A DNA stretch of 64,000 nt from Spinellus fusiger (GCA_025094145.1 JALLLS010000047.1:1-64000), one strand, 5' to 3'; positions 1 to 12,830 are shown, numbered from the stretch's first letter. Notes: generated from the sequence alone by a model not told the origin. Translations and numbers: made by a program.

Positions 1-1
1 T

Positions 2-1120
2 GATGTAGAAATGAGCCAGCCCACTATGCCTGACACAGTTGGTCAAGGCCACCAGAATTCCCATCCAGGATCTCCTGATGTTCTTAACAGTCAAGTTCAA
101 GCCATGCAAGTGGACGAATCCAATGAATTGAAGCCACTGTCAGATCATGAGAAGAATCAGCTACTAACGCAGATTTTTGTCAAGATTGGCATGAGAGACC
201 AAACAAAGCAGGTAATCCTATCAAGTGTTTTGTACCATGATGACTCATTTTATATAGGGCATTGTTGAGCTTTATCAATTCCAAAAGAACTATCCCTCGG
301 CAGAAGGCAAAGTCAATACCTTCTTAAGCCAGTCAGGAACTTACTTCCAGAGTTATATCCGACGAGGACTAAGTAATTTGGCAGCCGAAGACAATGAACT
401 CCGAGCATCTACATTGCACTCACCTTCACCCAACGAATTCCAATACACTCCACGCACTATTTCGCCCCCTGTTCACTCACCTATTCCTGATACCAGAAAT
501 GCAGATCATCGCATGTCATCTGATCGATCTATTCTTGGAGGTAAGCAAAACATAGTCATGGATATGGAAGAGTGATTGTGTAATGTCTGATTCCATGTGT
601 GTATGTGTACGTGCGTGTAGATGAAGCAGCCGAGAAACGACAAAGACTTCTCCGACTACAACAAAAGTTTGGATACAAGACAGAGGTAAGTTTTTTTTTC
701 TCTATGTTTGTGACCCAACAGTACACTAAAAGCAGATTTCTATTAGGATGACTCAGTAACAGAGATAATGCAAGTACGCCAAGAAACCTCACCAACCTAC
801 ACCACATTTCCCTCCCGTAGATTATCCTCTATGAATCCTGTAAGTCACAAGTAGAAAGGCATAAACACACACATAAACATAAAGAGTGTGTGGGTAGTGT
901 AGCTATGTTGTGTATTACTAGAGAGAAAAGAATAAAAAGGTTGACGATTGGCCATTGACGATTGTTATATTCTATCCCATAGGATGCCCAGACTTCTTCC
1001 TACCGAAATTCAATGCACGGTGAAACCGATAGAGCACAATCAGTATCGGCTCTTAAAGAGAAACTTGCCAAAATGAAGCAGGTCATTAATTCTGCAGCAT
1101 CCACCACATCTAATCCATGA
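2..1120 (+). CDS. XMAP215/Stu2/Alp14-family microtubule polymerase, C-terminal part (5' end outside window)
   Basis: Exons 2-211, 258-540, 621-685, 747-839, 983-1120; the frame is open to the window edge, so the N-terminal TOG domains lie upstream. The 262 visible residues include a segment (FVKIGMRDQTKQ, then GIVELYQFQKNYP, then YIRRGLSNLAAED) that matches the conserved C-terminal domain of the XMAP215/ch-TOG family, which follows the pattern of a helix, GLxELYxxKKxxP and FFQSYxxRGL. It is followed by a Ser/Pro-rich linker and a short terminal helix (ALKEKLAKMK), also usual in fungal members. Known family role: adding tubulin at microtubule plus ends and at spindle poles. All four introns are 46-143 bp GT-AG and keep the frame. 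AATAAA-like signals follow the stop near 1165-1185. Confidence 0.82.
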
Positions 1121-1487
1121 TAAAGCTTAAATATTTAGCTATGTAGCGTAATTCCTTTGTTTAAAAATAAACTTGGCTAAATAAAAACAGCACCAGACGT
1201 CATTTTTCATATATTCATTGAATTGAAATAGAGTAAATCATAGTAGTCATAGTAACAAAAAAAAAAGAAAAAAAAAGAAAAAAAAATAACAAGGGAAATA
1301 AGACATTTGGCCTAGAGTCTAATGCTATTTTTTCTATTATTTTTCGATCGGCTCTATCCATGTGAACTTAAATATCGAACTATCGCTATAGAATGGGATC
1401 TTTAAATGACACAAGTACTCACTGATACGCTGATCAGAACATATCCGAAGCGTCAAGACACAGCATAATACAAATCTCCGCCATTTG
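1121..1487. other. Intergenic region with poly(A)-rich tract
   Basis: Holds the 3' flank of the preceding gene and the promoter region of the next. An A-rich tract with interspersed G lies at about 1256-1289. No ORF or RNA gene is seen. Confidence 0.6.
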
Positions 1488-1495
1488 TATAAATA
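1488..1495 (+). promoter_or_regulatory. TATA box of the GPI-protein gene
   Basis: TATAAATA sits 56 bp before the ATG at 1551, followed by a CT-rich leader (TCTCTACTCTCTCACTCACT) immediately before the start. The same spacing is seen for the small gene at 21.7-22.0 kb. Confidence 0.7.
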
Positions 1496-1550
1496 CAGAC
1501 GACTTGAATCAAGAAATCAATAGTTAATTCTCTCTACTCTCTCACTCACT

Positions 1551-2266
1551 ATGAAGTCCATTCTTGCTACATTGGCTGTTTTGTCTCTTGGTTCTCAGAT
1601 GGTCTTGGCTGCCTGCCAATGCGATCCCTCTGACACTGCCTGTTTGTCTGCCTGTGGTAAGTCAATGCCCCAATAAATTCAAAATAAGCTCACTCACCCA
1701 TTCCGTCTTCAGTCAAGAGCACCAATGACTGTGTTGCTGATTGTGCCAGTGATACTACTTGCTACTTGAACTGCATCAACGGCTCATGGCCCGGAACCAG
1801 TGGCACTTCTATTGCTGTTGCTGCCTCCAGCACTGAGGCTGCTGCCTCTGCCGCTGAATCCACCAGCGTCCATGCCTCTGCCACACACGCCGCTTCTTCT
1901 GCCGCTCAATCAGGGGCCTCTCACTCCTCTGCTACTGGAAAGGCTGCCACCACCACTATCACCACCACCACCACCTCTACTATCCCTGCTGCCTCTGCCA
2001 CTGACTCTGCCTCCACCACTGACTCTGCCTCCTCCGTTGTCCCTGAGGTTTCTTCTTCCATTGTCTCTGCTCCTGTCTCCTCCGTTGTCCCTGTACAGTC
2101 CACCACTGTAGCCTCCTCCAGTGCTGCTGCCGTGACTCCTGCTGCCACCACCACTGCCGCTCTTACTAGCCAATCCCCCAAGGCCGGAAGCTCTGCTACC
2201 AAGACAGGTGTTTCTGTCTTGTGCTTGACTCTCTTGTCTGTTGCTGCTGGTGCCATCATGCTCTAA
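1551..2266 (+). CDS. GPI-anchored, Ser/Thr/Ala-rich cell-surface protein with an eight-cysteine N-terminal module
   Basis: Exons 1551-1656 and 1713-2266 encode 219 residues. Residues 1-20 are a clear signal peptide (MKSILATLAVLSLGSQMVLA). Residues 22-56 carry eight cysteines in CxC, CxxxC, CxxxC and CxxxC spacing, suggesting four disulfides. From about residue 65 the chain is nearly all Ala, Ser, Thr and Val, a typical O-mannosylated stalk. It ends with a small-residue site (AGSSATKTG) and a hydrophobic tail (VSVLCLTLLSVAAGAIML) typical of GPI attachment. The intron separates the signal/Cys module from the rest. A strong TATA box and a compact CT-rich leader suggest high expression. AATAAA lies at about 2356. 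The product should sit in the plasma membrane or cell wall; its specific function is unknown. Confidence 0.85.
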
Positions 2267-5200
2267 ATGCCATATCTCTTACCTTTTACCTTTTTACTTT
2301 TTTTTTTTAATATATTTCATTACTTTATTTCCACTGTAATCTAAACGATCTATTCAATAAAATAAGATCTATACCAACTCTATTCTACTCTAATGTACTA
2401 TTGTCTACGGTCTGCCTTACCGACCAAGTTATAGACTAGGCTTGGTTACTTGAGATCGCCTTCAAGTAAAGCTCCCAAGTGTCAGATACATCTCCGCATG
2501 TAACACCTTTGACAAATCATATTTGTTAAACAACACTCAAGTCTGATTTTTGAGAAACCAAATCTTATTCTCAATGTATCTTGGTGTAGACCCTTTTGTT
2601 ATTTAAAGTTTTTTTTTTTTTTTGTTAAAGTTATTTATTTTTCTTCCGCCTTTTTTTTTTCTTTTTTTTTCTTTCTTTTCTCTCTCTCTTTGGAAAGAGA
2701 GCTACATTGGGTGGTGAACCTGACAAACAATAGGTGAGGCTTGAATAAAACAGAAATAAACATCACCACGCAAAGAAGCACAATGACTTTGTATCGAAAA
2801 AGAAGCACAATGACTTTGTATCGAAAAAGAAGCACAAGAAATAATACAAACTTTTTTTTTACGCTGCGTTCACCCCACCAAAAATATTAAAATAAAAAGG
2901 AAAAAATAGTCTATCTATGGAAATGCCTTTTCTATTTCAGACTGAGTGCTAAATGAACGACCCATTCTTCAGGGAATCAGGGCACTACTAACTGGATGAG
3001 GGGGGGGGAATATTAGTGAAACACTGAAATAAATGAATAAATAGAAATGGTATAGGAAATAAACATTGAATCAAGCAATGTGGCGACCCTCCCAATAACA
3101 CTTCTTTGACCCTTTATCACAACTTATGACTCCGTTGGGTGGTGGGTTTCGCTGAATAAAACTACAGTACAATCAGTATCTACTTTATTATCACTGCTGC
3201 TACCACTGTTATTATCATCAATGTCCCTAGTCTCATTGATCTAATAAATTCCATCCAAATGTCAAATGTCAAATAGAAGAAAGATAGAAAAAAAAGAAAA
3301 AAAAAAGAAAGAGGACGTGGGTATGTCTGTGCCTTGATCTTTTCTCTCTCCCTGGACTCTTTTTCTTTCTTTCTTTCTTGTTTTTTCACTACGCTCAATG
3401 GAGCAGACTATAAACTGACTTGAATCTTGATTTATCAGAGCTCCCATATTTGTAGCGATGAAACATCTCTATTTCAGAGGTCCGTGCATCCAATAGCAAC
3501 GGCACCTCAAGATAGACCTTTATGGTGCTGATGTTCGGTAGATACCTTCCGCTCTTGGTGTAGAATCTCCTATTTGATTCCATTATGATGAAGGATATAA
3601 ATAATTCACCAGTGTCATTTATTGATTTAGGTAAGACGTCCTCTTCTCTTTCTTGGAGAGAAAAACCCCCTTCAGATGACACATCAGAGCATGGAAGATA
3701 CATAGATAAACAGAATACTAAAATGATAATAAGAGAAGAGAGAGAGAAATGCAGTCTATCCTACCCTACTTCACAGTGCTAACTCTTTTGCTTTTAGAAA
3801 TGGAAATTCCCAGAGTGTGTTCTTAAAAGACAGAATGAGGGATGTGTGTATGTGTGTAATACTATTTGAAGGGGAGTGTTTTACAATGCATACAATAATA
3901 GGCAGCAAAGGGTGCTTATCTTTTCGCTTTCTCTCTTTCTCTTTCTCTGATAGGCTATACATATCAATCAATGTAAATATCTTCTCTTTTTTTTCTTTCT
4001 GTCTTTTTCCTTATTCTTATAAAGAATAGAGTACAAAAGAACAATTGACTTTCAAGAACAGTCCAGGTTTATGCTACATGACACAATCCAAACCCGTGGT
4101 GGGTAGTAAAAGTAGCTCTCATGATATGTGCTAGCTAGTCTGTTCTTCTCATCATCTCTGCAAGTGCTTCGTCTGTTTATAGAAATCAGAGCACTTCACA
4201 ACACTATGTATCATTTAGACAGCATTTGCTGTTCATTGAGAAGATCTATTCTTTTTTTTTTCCTTTCCTTTCATTATTTGGGTTTCCTTGTATTACGACT
4301 TGAATTATTAAGAAAGTATCGGACTTGGAGGATACTAAAAAAAAAAAGGATAGCTAGAGACCAGATAAAAAAGACACACAACCAAGTAACATCAGAGTAC
4401 TTTTATTACCCCAAATTTATCCAAATTTACTTTTATCTTTAATAGTTAAACTCTTTATGTATAAATATGTGTGTATAGTTATCAGAAGGGGTAGGCTAAG
4501 ATGATTTGTAGGCAAATAACTAAGGTACATTCAGGAAGTGTAGATAAATAGTATTTCCCGTAAGGTTCCAAGTTGGATTTTTTTTCTTTCTTTCTTTGTT
4601 CTGAGAAACAATATAAACACAGGAAAGTGGATTATTTAGTAAGTTGAATTTAAGTAACGTATGACTATTTTGTGCCAATGACACAGTTTGAGGGAAAAAG
4701 AAATGCACAAGGCAAGAGTTAAAATGATATGCGCTCAAGTAAATAACAATATCATTCGTATCTCAATACCCTTATTTTACTGTACCTCCGAAAAGGAGTG
4801 ATAATTGTAGGTGTAAATTATCATCTGCTTTCAAGGGTTGTTCTTTTAAAAGAGATCAGTAGTAGTACTTGAGACACACACAAACAATGCATATTTTCAT
4901 CTGTATTTCTACTCGTCGGGTAATACTTATTATGCTAGGATAGAAAAAGAGGGCATGTTTATTGGTGTGAGATGATTTTATCCAACTCTTTCACTAGAGC
5001 CAACTAATTATAGAACTATCAATCGTTTGTCATGCATATCTATGCGTTTTTATATATTAACTGCTGCACCTTATCACCACTATGATTTCTTCATTGTACT
5101 AATCATGGACTAAGCTCGATTCTATTGATCTATAGGCTACTCTTATTTACAAGAGATAGAATTATAAAACATTCAACAGCACAAGATGTATTCAAGATGC

Positions 5201-8200
5201 CTATAAAAGAGAGAGAGGAAAACCTTGCCTTAATATTTTAAGTATTTGGTTACAACAGTACACTATCTTAGTTTGGATTGTTAGTTTACAAACGGCATGA
5301 CTATTCTGACAATTAACCTTAATAAAGTGAACCTATGCCATTAGAAAAGAAAAGAAAACATCAACTTTTTAATAACACTCAAGCAAAAAAAAAAAGAGTA
5401 AATCGTACCAGTTACCAATAAAAATAAACTGGGAGACTGCTGTTTTATCCAACTTCTTCTTGATATGGTTTTTATATTCCGCTATAGTAGTATCGTAGTT
5501 AATTGTGTCATTAGAGAGATAAAGTATGTTGGAATAGAATGTCACTCTTTCTAATGTTTTTTTTATAGCCTATATGATTTCAACATAATTTAAGCGATTT
5601 ATGTTTTTATAGTAAGAATGAACACCTTTTGTCTATAAGTAGTGTATCAATACCATTAAATTAGCTTGATAGTTATTAATAAAATGAAATGAGGAAATAT
5701 TTGACGTTTCAAATTCCAAGTCCTTTTTTATTCTTTTTTTTTTATTCTTCTCTACTTTTCCTTGATCATTTCTCTTATATCTTCATCTAGTTCTGTGTGC
5801 AATGTCTATAATTTTCATTCGATCCTTATTGAATGGACCATAAAACCATACACAAAGCAAATAGCTTCTTGTCGATCTTATTAGTGACAGGTTCTCTTTT
5901 TCAGTTAACAAAAACTCCGTCACCATGCAGAACACTATAAGAAACTTCCTAATGGCTATCATTTTATGCACTTCTTAGATATAAGCCTCCTATTCTCAAT
6001 CCCACAGTAAAAGAACATAGATCAACCAGAGAATATATTTACAACTCAAAGATATAGAAAAATGACAAAATGAATGCTCTAATTTTTATTTTAGATCTTT
6101 CTGATCTTATATCTCTGTTGTCTTCTCACAGGACTGTGGTTCTATCAATTCACTGACAATTAAAATAGAAAGAATATAACTCACTAGAATTTGAAATGTT
6201 CAAGTACTTTTCACAAATAACATTTCATAGACACAATGTAAATGGCACCAAAAGAGTATCAGTGAAATTCATATCAATCTTTTGTGGTTTATTTATTATT
6301 TTCAGAGTGTCAATACTTTATCAATTCCATTTTGAATGCACACTATAGTTATTGGACATGGTATTTTACTCTGACATGTTATTTAGACAGAATCAAGATA
6401 TCCTTTCGAAATAGTTAGTGATAAATGACTATACATTTTCTGATCTATCAAGATGGATGTTCGTACTGCCGATGAAATTATTCATTAATGTCCGCCATTA
6501 ATTGGAATTGTATTTATTAGTTTATTATTCAACCCAGAACATAATAAGTCTCAAAGCTAATTAGCATAGAAAGCTTGAAGTATGTCATGACACCGTTGTT
6601 TTAGTTTACTGAATCCTATTGAAATATCAATAACATTAATAATCAACTATTGACACTCTTATTCTTATAATTTTCATTTTTTTAATAGAATTAAAGTGAG
6701 CTACAAGACAAAGAGATGGAGTAGTTTATCAGAGAGAGGATTCTGGGCCATTTCATTTTTCAAGATATTCTTCTGGTCTTGGCTTTAATGAGGTGTTTCT
6801 TCCATAAAAGAAAATTGTCCCGAATTTCATATTCCCACTAGCTTTATCTTTTTTTTATTTTTATTTCATGTTTTCAACTTTGCGATTACAATTCACTAGT
6901 AACATGCACCGAATAAAGTCAAATAATTGTTTGTGCATTTACTTGATCAATATATAGCTTGTTATTTATATATTTATAAAAACACAAAGTGTCTTTCAAG
7001 TTGGATTTACTTTTATTATGCAAACATGATAATATACTGAAAGATCAGAATAGGTATACTATTTCATAAACTGATATAATCTCCTCATTGTGAATGTATG
7101 TATGTTTTTATTATTGGTTGTTGCTATTATACCATTTCTTTCATTGCCTTCTCTATCCCATATTGCTCACTTATTGCACGAGACTCATGATATTATTTAT
7201 ACACATGTCATCATTGAGACACATTTTGTCATTATAGATGGGTCAATGATGACTTAAAGGTGATAGTGTTGGTATTGATAGTGTATTCAAGATAATAATT
7301 GTAACCATAACCAAATTATAAAATTGGTACCATGACATGAAAGCAATTCTTGTCTGCTTTGATTTACAGTAATAAATAAACAAATAGTATTGAAAGAGAG
7401 ACTCGGATGAATAAGAAAGATGGCATACACTTTTCCAGATATATTTATAAGATATATACAATTATAATAAAGATTTGTGAAGAAAATAAACAGATATTTA
7501 AAGTAGCATGGTCATTCCTCTTTCAATTCTTATTCAAAATTTACACCAGCTAATAAGCACATGTAACTGAAGTTCAGGTTATATAAACATTTACATCAGA
7601 TCTGTGAGTAATAAGACCTCAATGTCTGGTCAGCTAATATCAATGAATCGATCATTTGGCTAGCCATGTCAACAAATATTGTAAAAAATAAAACAAGGAA
7701 GATTTTTTTCCTGGAATACTCTATCCGCACCAAAAGCTATTGTAATAAATGTGATACAGTCTATAGATTACCTTAGTGGTGAATATTTTGAGAGATATTT
7801 CGTTATAAGAGAGAATGTTCATTGTAAAAATAAAATAAAATAAAAAATAAAAGGTACAGCCATGTCTTAAAGAAAGTAAACTATTCTATTTTTGATTCCC
7901 GCCCATTTCTCATCTTCAGAACAAGTTACTCTCTGGAATATAACCATATTAAGAATCACTCCAGAAAGATGTCTAAATTATGGAAAGTAAAATTATAATA
8001 GTGTGATTACAGTACTATGATACCTAGCCCAAATTCATGATACCGATCGTATTGATTATTTTAAACTTATCTAAGTATGACTATTAATAATGAAAGTGTA
8101 ATCTAGATCAAGAAATATCATTTGAAAACTGTTCTGGTGATGCAATCGGAATGAATAATTAAGTCTTCATCAGTGTTCTAATTCTCATCATTGTCATCAT

Positions 8201-8929
8201 GGAACAAATAGATCAGTTTATGACAGATGTAAAAGATGTTCAAACCAAGTATCATTTTTATATATACATACCTTTTGGTCTACCTGATGAACACTCGGAG
8301 TCCTTAGCTAAAGAATTCATGAAGCTCTGATCACATAAAAATAAAGTCTAATAACGAAAATGTTACACGGAGTCTAAAAGTCTTGCATTACTTTTTATGT
8401 TTAGTGTAATACGTTGGACTATTCTTTCTTTATTTTTGTAATGGGGTGAAGCAATTATATGTACTATGTATTCTTTTAAACTAAATCATCAGATAGAATA
8501 AATGAATCTATATGAAGATATCTATTGAAAGATGTCAGAGTGTAATCTGATCCTTGATGAATAACCAAGAAAGATACAGAATGCCGGATTTTATAGCTAC
8601 TGGGTCTTATGTCATTACTGCCAACTAGGCCGATTGTGTCCAGGTGACAGTTACATTTATTGCATAGGCTTTTTAGTGACCTACGAATGTCTTCAGATCT
8701 TACAAGAGAAAATGATGTTTTTATTGCTGATTGATCCTGACGATAGAATGTCTATGACTATTTCTAAACTTTCAATTTTTCTTGCTGATGTCATATACCA
8801 TCAATAGAATAGTTTCAAATAGGAGCATGTTGAATACTAGACATTATAATGTCTTTTGCATAAAAAATTCAATAAGATACACTTCATTATTATTTTGGAT
8901 AGTTTACCTCTAGTATGGGTTTCCATCTG
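2267..8929. other. AT-rich gene-poor island, left part
   Basis: No ORF with family resemblance or codon continuity. Contents are poly-T/poly-A tracts, a 27-bp tandem repeat at 2773-2836, purine-rich tracts (about 3280-3400) and short random ORFs. A 43-codon ORF starts with the ATG near 8200 and is not recognised. I see no terminal repeats that would define elements here; old, decayed transposons are likely but not demonstrable by eye. Confidence 0.6.
2773..2836. repeat. 27-bp tandem repeat, about 2.4 copies
   Basis: The unit begins AAGAAGCACAATGACTTTGT and ends ATCGAAA. It is repeated head-to-tail without change and then broken off in a third partial copy. Confidence 0.8.
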
Positions 8930-9471
8930 TTAGTTAACCGAGGCTCCAGCAATAACTGGGGAGGAGAAAGATGGAGATGAACCAATAGGTTTGGACCTTT
9001 TCTTGGTTTTAGTAGTATCTTTATGTTCTCTTTTGTTATATCTACAAAAGCACTATGAGAGGGCACCATTTTCCCTTGGAGACATTAGACTATGTCCAAA
9101 GTTCAATGTAGCAGCTAGATCACAGTTCCAAACCCTCAATGTCTTGTATTTCATACAATATTGGTTTGAACACCTATTTGAAGGGAGAAAGATGAGTTTC
9201 TTTTTTGATATAAAATTAAGAAGAAATGACCTGAGAAGACCATGACATTTAACTTGGAGCATTTTTGTTCATTGATAGGACATAGGGTTCTTGACATATT
9301 TAAATGTTTCCAAAGGTGAGAACTTGCACCCAGGACACAGGCTCGATGTTTTGAATTCATTGATAAGATAGAGTCTGAATCCTTCTTTCTTTAACATCCT
9401 CCGCATGTCTTTTCCCTTTATTGTCATTCTTCTGGTAGGATTCGCACCTGAATAACTTGCTATAGTCACCT
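8930..9471 (-). pseudogene. Fanzor/TnpB-like nuclease relic (C-terminal part)
   Basis: Read on the minus strand, a probable last exon starts after ...TTTCTATAG at 9471. It contains a segment ending INEFKTSSLCPGC (the helix and first zinc-knuckle pair before RuvC-III in TnpB/Fanzor proteins). After a frame change come KCHGLLRS and then RVWNCDLAATLNF, matching the family pattern of knuckle plus WNRDxxAxxN. The catalytic Asp of RuvC-III is retained but Arg before it is Cys. A basic Ser/Pro-rich tail runs to a TAA at 8930-8932. At least one frameshift and one in-frame stop (after ENGALS) break it. An ORF at 9952-10158 on the same strand could be an upstream exon, but I could not link it. Confidence 0.6.
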
Positions 9472-10640
9472 ATAGAAATCAAATACATGTAAGAACCCTA
9501 GGTTGATTCTATAAGCACATTGTGTGTTTTCTTTACTTTATTCGTATTTTATTGGCTGTATAACATCTTTAGTTCAGAAAGAATAGATAGAAATACAATA
9601 AGAAAAAGGAAATAAATAGTTATTGTATTAGCAACATTGAATAGTGTCAGCTATTATTTATCATCCATTGATGTGATGGTGTCGTTAATAGCTTCTTAGG
9701 TCCAAAGGTATTGGTTTAGTTAACGTACGACTCACTCTGCTCTTTTTTTATTCAACCTGTATGTTATTATTTTATTCTAATGATTATTACAGATAGAAGA
9801 ACTTTAAGGAAATAACCACCAAAAGTTACATATACTAATGCAGGCTATTGTAGTTTTATATTATCTCTGAAAGATCCATTCACTGTATTCAAATATACTA
9901 CAGCTTATCATAGATGCTTCATCACAAACCATTGATTGTGTAGCTGTTTTTTTATGAAGTTTTAACTGTTAGTTTCTTGCTGTTTAATACAAGAACTAAG
10001 GTAACAGCATCCTGTATCCTGCTTATTATATCTCTTCTCAGTGTGTCATGGTTATGCTGTATGAGATTCAGGCAACCTTGTTCAATGTTAGTATTTACTC
10101 TGTACTGATAGAAAGGCTTTCCAAATAAATGCAAGTGATTTATTTTTCTGTACATCAATCCTAAGCAGTAGTATTTTAGTGTGCTTATCTTGACATTTTG
10201 GTCATTGACTGAGCATGTATCTCTATTCTAACCTAACTGCACTGTAGGAAGAAAGAAGTACGTAGCTCATAGGATCATGCGACTGATTTATCTCACTTAT
10301 TCTTTACATTAAGATACCATTTCTTGGTCTTATCACAATGACACCACCTTCTGTTTGGTTTCTATCATTATTTGGACAGTTGAAATTACTTTTGTGTAAA
10401 TGACCATATCCATAACAGTTTGTATATCTATTTTGAAGATGGTCCACTCAAAAGAAGTTATTGGGTATAATTAGGATAAACATACTTGTTCAAGAAAGTG
10501 TTAATACAGCCATACTCAACTGAATCTAATCATTTTCAAGATAAATATCAGGACGAAATAGATAGAACATATTCAACATTAAATAAAACACTTTACATTT
10601 GATTTAGAATATTCAAACTTAAACACAACAAAACTCAATA
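9472..10640. other. AT-rich spacer between transposon relics
   Basis: No recognisable gene. The minus-strand ORF at 9952-10158 (68 aa) may be a further piece of the Fanzor-like relic downstream of it, but no family motif is visible. Otherwise only AT-rich DNA. Confidence 0.4.
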
Positions 10641-10676
10641 TCTTTAATTATCGAAAATAGAAAAATAATAGGAATT

Positions 10677-11330
10677 AATACTTTGTATGCCCTCCTTTGG
10701 CATCAATGACTGTCTGGTATCTATCTGTCCTACTTTGAATTTATTATTGTGCAAGTTCAATACCAACTCACTCTCACTCCTCTGCAAATAGAATATTCAA
10801 ACATTCTACATTGTTAATAGATACCCTTCTTTCTTCAATTCGTCAAAGGCATATCAGACGTGTTCAATTGGGTTCAAAAAGGGCTTTGTGTAGGTCAGTA
10901 ATCAAAGCCCCTAATATGATGTGTCTCTTTTCCCCATCCAGCATAGACCCCAATATGACAGCTAGGACTCTTTTATTGTAACAGAAACTCACTGTTATTC
11001 TTTATGGTACAAGTCAATGTACCAAGAATGGAACTCACCAACTAAAACAGTGATGTATTCGTCTTAGTTTACAGTGCCATCAATAAAGACTAATGGGCCA
11101 AATCCATCAGCCTAATGGCAGCTCCAAAACTTCACACCATCGCCACCAAACTACATTGTTGGAGCAATAGTATTATAACTATAACGTTCTCTAACTATTT
11201 TAATGACATAGGTATCTCTATTATTCCCTTTTATCACCATGCTTCCCAAAAAATATTAGATAATAAATTCAATGAGACTGACCCTTCTTAAAAAGTGATT
11301 TTTCACTAATTATATAACTAGCAGCCATAC
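10677..11330 (-). pseudogene. Tc1/mariner-type transposase relic
   Basis: Minus-strand reading in shifting frames gives, in the order expected of a Tc1 DDE transposase, a degenerate KFGGDGVKFWSC (compare the GGxxMVWGCxS block), GPLVFIDGTVN, NPIEHV with YAFDELKKEGY (the block holding the third acidic residue), and the C-terminal DAKGGHTKY before a TAA at about 10677. Several in-frame stops and frameshifts show it is dead. The N-terminal HTH region is not recognisable and the terminal repeats were not found. Confidence 0.6.
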
Positions 11331-11412
11331 ATTGGCCCACGACGGGAATTTTGCAACCTACTCTTTGCTTCGGGGAAAATTTGCCCTTTGTAACGGGCCG
11401 TGACTGCTAGTC

Positions 11413-11479
11413 CTTTGGGTGTGTACATCAAGCCAATGTTTATCAGAACTGTGTATTAGAACTGTGTACACACCCAAAG
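11413..11479. repeat. 14-bp perfect inverted repeat at the left edge of a TIR element
   Basis: CTTTGGGTGTGTAC at 11413-11426 is the exact reverse complement of GTACACACCCAAAG at 11466-11479. The right arm is the left terminal repeat of the element starting at 11467. The left arm is therefore an extra, outward-facing copy of that terminus 39 bp away. Confidence 0.75.
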
Positions 11480-12806
11480 ATTTTTCTGGCCTTTAAGCGG
11501 GGATATCTCCTTCCTTTTAAGACCAAAAATATTTTACCATTTTATGGAACTGTGTTTAAAATCAAAGGTTTGCAAGTATTTGTAATAAAGAGTACTAAGG
11601 TTATCAACAGGACCACTAGAGAGATAAATGTATAGATATTTGGTCTCTAGCAGTGACGAAAAAATAGAGTATTAGTAAAAAGGCTGGTCTAGGGAAATCA
11701 AAGAGGGTACATGAACAGGAACACAACACGATTTGATCACAACAGGTAACTAAGCAACTGTTCTTTAAGCAATTCTTTTTCTTTCTAAAATGTTGTTGTA
11801 GTCTGCATTACTTTGGTAGTTCTGATTAAGTAAATGACTTGTGAAGTTTCGTATTGTTCTCTTCCGCTCGGATATTAATACCTGCCAACCACACTGTCTG
11901 TTGTTCTTCATAACTTCTACCCTCTTTAACTTGTTTGCCTTTGTCTGGCATATAAACCAACAGTTGTGATCTGGTGAGTGTCTGTGTATGTTTATTATGT
12001 CTGACATGTTAGTCAGTTCCTATTGTATATTCTTTTATTTTAATAAACCCAGTGAATCCATTACAAAGGCAAAGGCAAGGTGCCAGTGCAAGGGTAATAC
12101 GACACACACATAGAGTACATTAATACATCTCGAACTAATTGTTTTTACTGTTTTATTATTGAAAAGGGATTTTAGCGCCCAAAAATATTGGAGTATGATT
12201 CTACCAAGCTGCCAAATTTAAAGGTCATCGTGTTAGTTTGACAAGAATTTTATATCAATCACTGAAGAAGAGACAAAAGGGTGGAGATCTTCTTGTAGTT
12301 GATGTTGATAAGTTTCGAATATCAAAGGTAAACATGATTGATCTCTCACCCAATATGAAAAGCTCTTCTAACAGCTATTTTGTTTTATTTTTTTGTTCTC
12401 AAGATCTGCCACACTTATAACACAAATAAACTCACCGAGGTATTAGTGAATTTCAACAGTATCCACGCTTGCCAAAGTTGTGGAATTGTTTGAAACAGAG
12501 ATGTGAATGTATCAAAGAATATCTATACAACTGTAGAAGAGGGATTAAAAGGTCGCCACCGACCAGCTCCATTCTGTCGAGAAGAATAGATATTCTTATT
12601 TGTATTTATATTATATCATATCGCCACATCGAAAGTGGTCTCCTCCAGGATTTAGATATCTACAGGTAAATCTACATAGTAATTATTTGTTTAAAAAACT
12701 AACATGAATACATCTTAATTTATTTTTGCACCCCAAATCGATGTCATTTTTAAACAATTGTATCTCGACTATTTCCTTTTATATCCTAAAGATCTCCTGG
12801 TGTGTA
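11467..12806 (+). mobile_element. TIR DNA transposon carrying a Fanzor/TnpB-like remnant, copy 1
   Basis: This 1.34-kb stretch is collinear and highly similar, by eye over most of its length, to 34089-35436. The right terminus (CTCCTGGTGTGTA) is the reverse complement of the other copy's left terminus (TACACACCAGGAG); the left terminus here has drifted (TACACACCCAAAG). Both ends begin and finish with TA, consistent with the TA target duplication of Tc1/mariner-type elements. Inside, the + strand holds a broken Fanzor-like C-terminus at 12199-12589. A full Tc1-type element starts 25 bp beyond the right end. Confidence 0.72.
12199..12589 (+). pseudogene. Fanzor/TnpB-like remnant in element copy 1
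   Basis: Exon pieces 12199-12327 and 12404-12589 flank a GT-AG intron. The first reads KFKGHRVSLTRILYQSLKKRQK ending VVDVDKFRISK; the second has ICHTYN, ACQSCGIV, then a TGA stop in place of Trp, then NRDVNVSKNIYTTVEEGLK and RPAPF. This matches the TnpB/Fanzor C-terminus (zinc knuckle CxxC...CxxC, then WNRDxxAxxN holding the RuvC-III Asp). The second knuckle Cys of the first pair is Tyr. A TGA immediately upstream of the first piece is shared with copy 2. Confidence 0.65.
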
Positions 12807-12830
12807 GTCTATTGTATTGGATAGATATAG

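Noticed and set aside
1800..2259. Long ORFs in other frames and on the other strand over the GPI-protein gene
   Set aside because: They are shadows of the repetitive Ala/Ser/Thr codons in the real reading frame.
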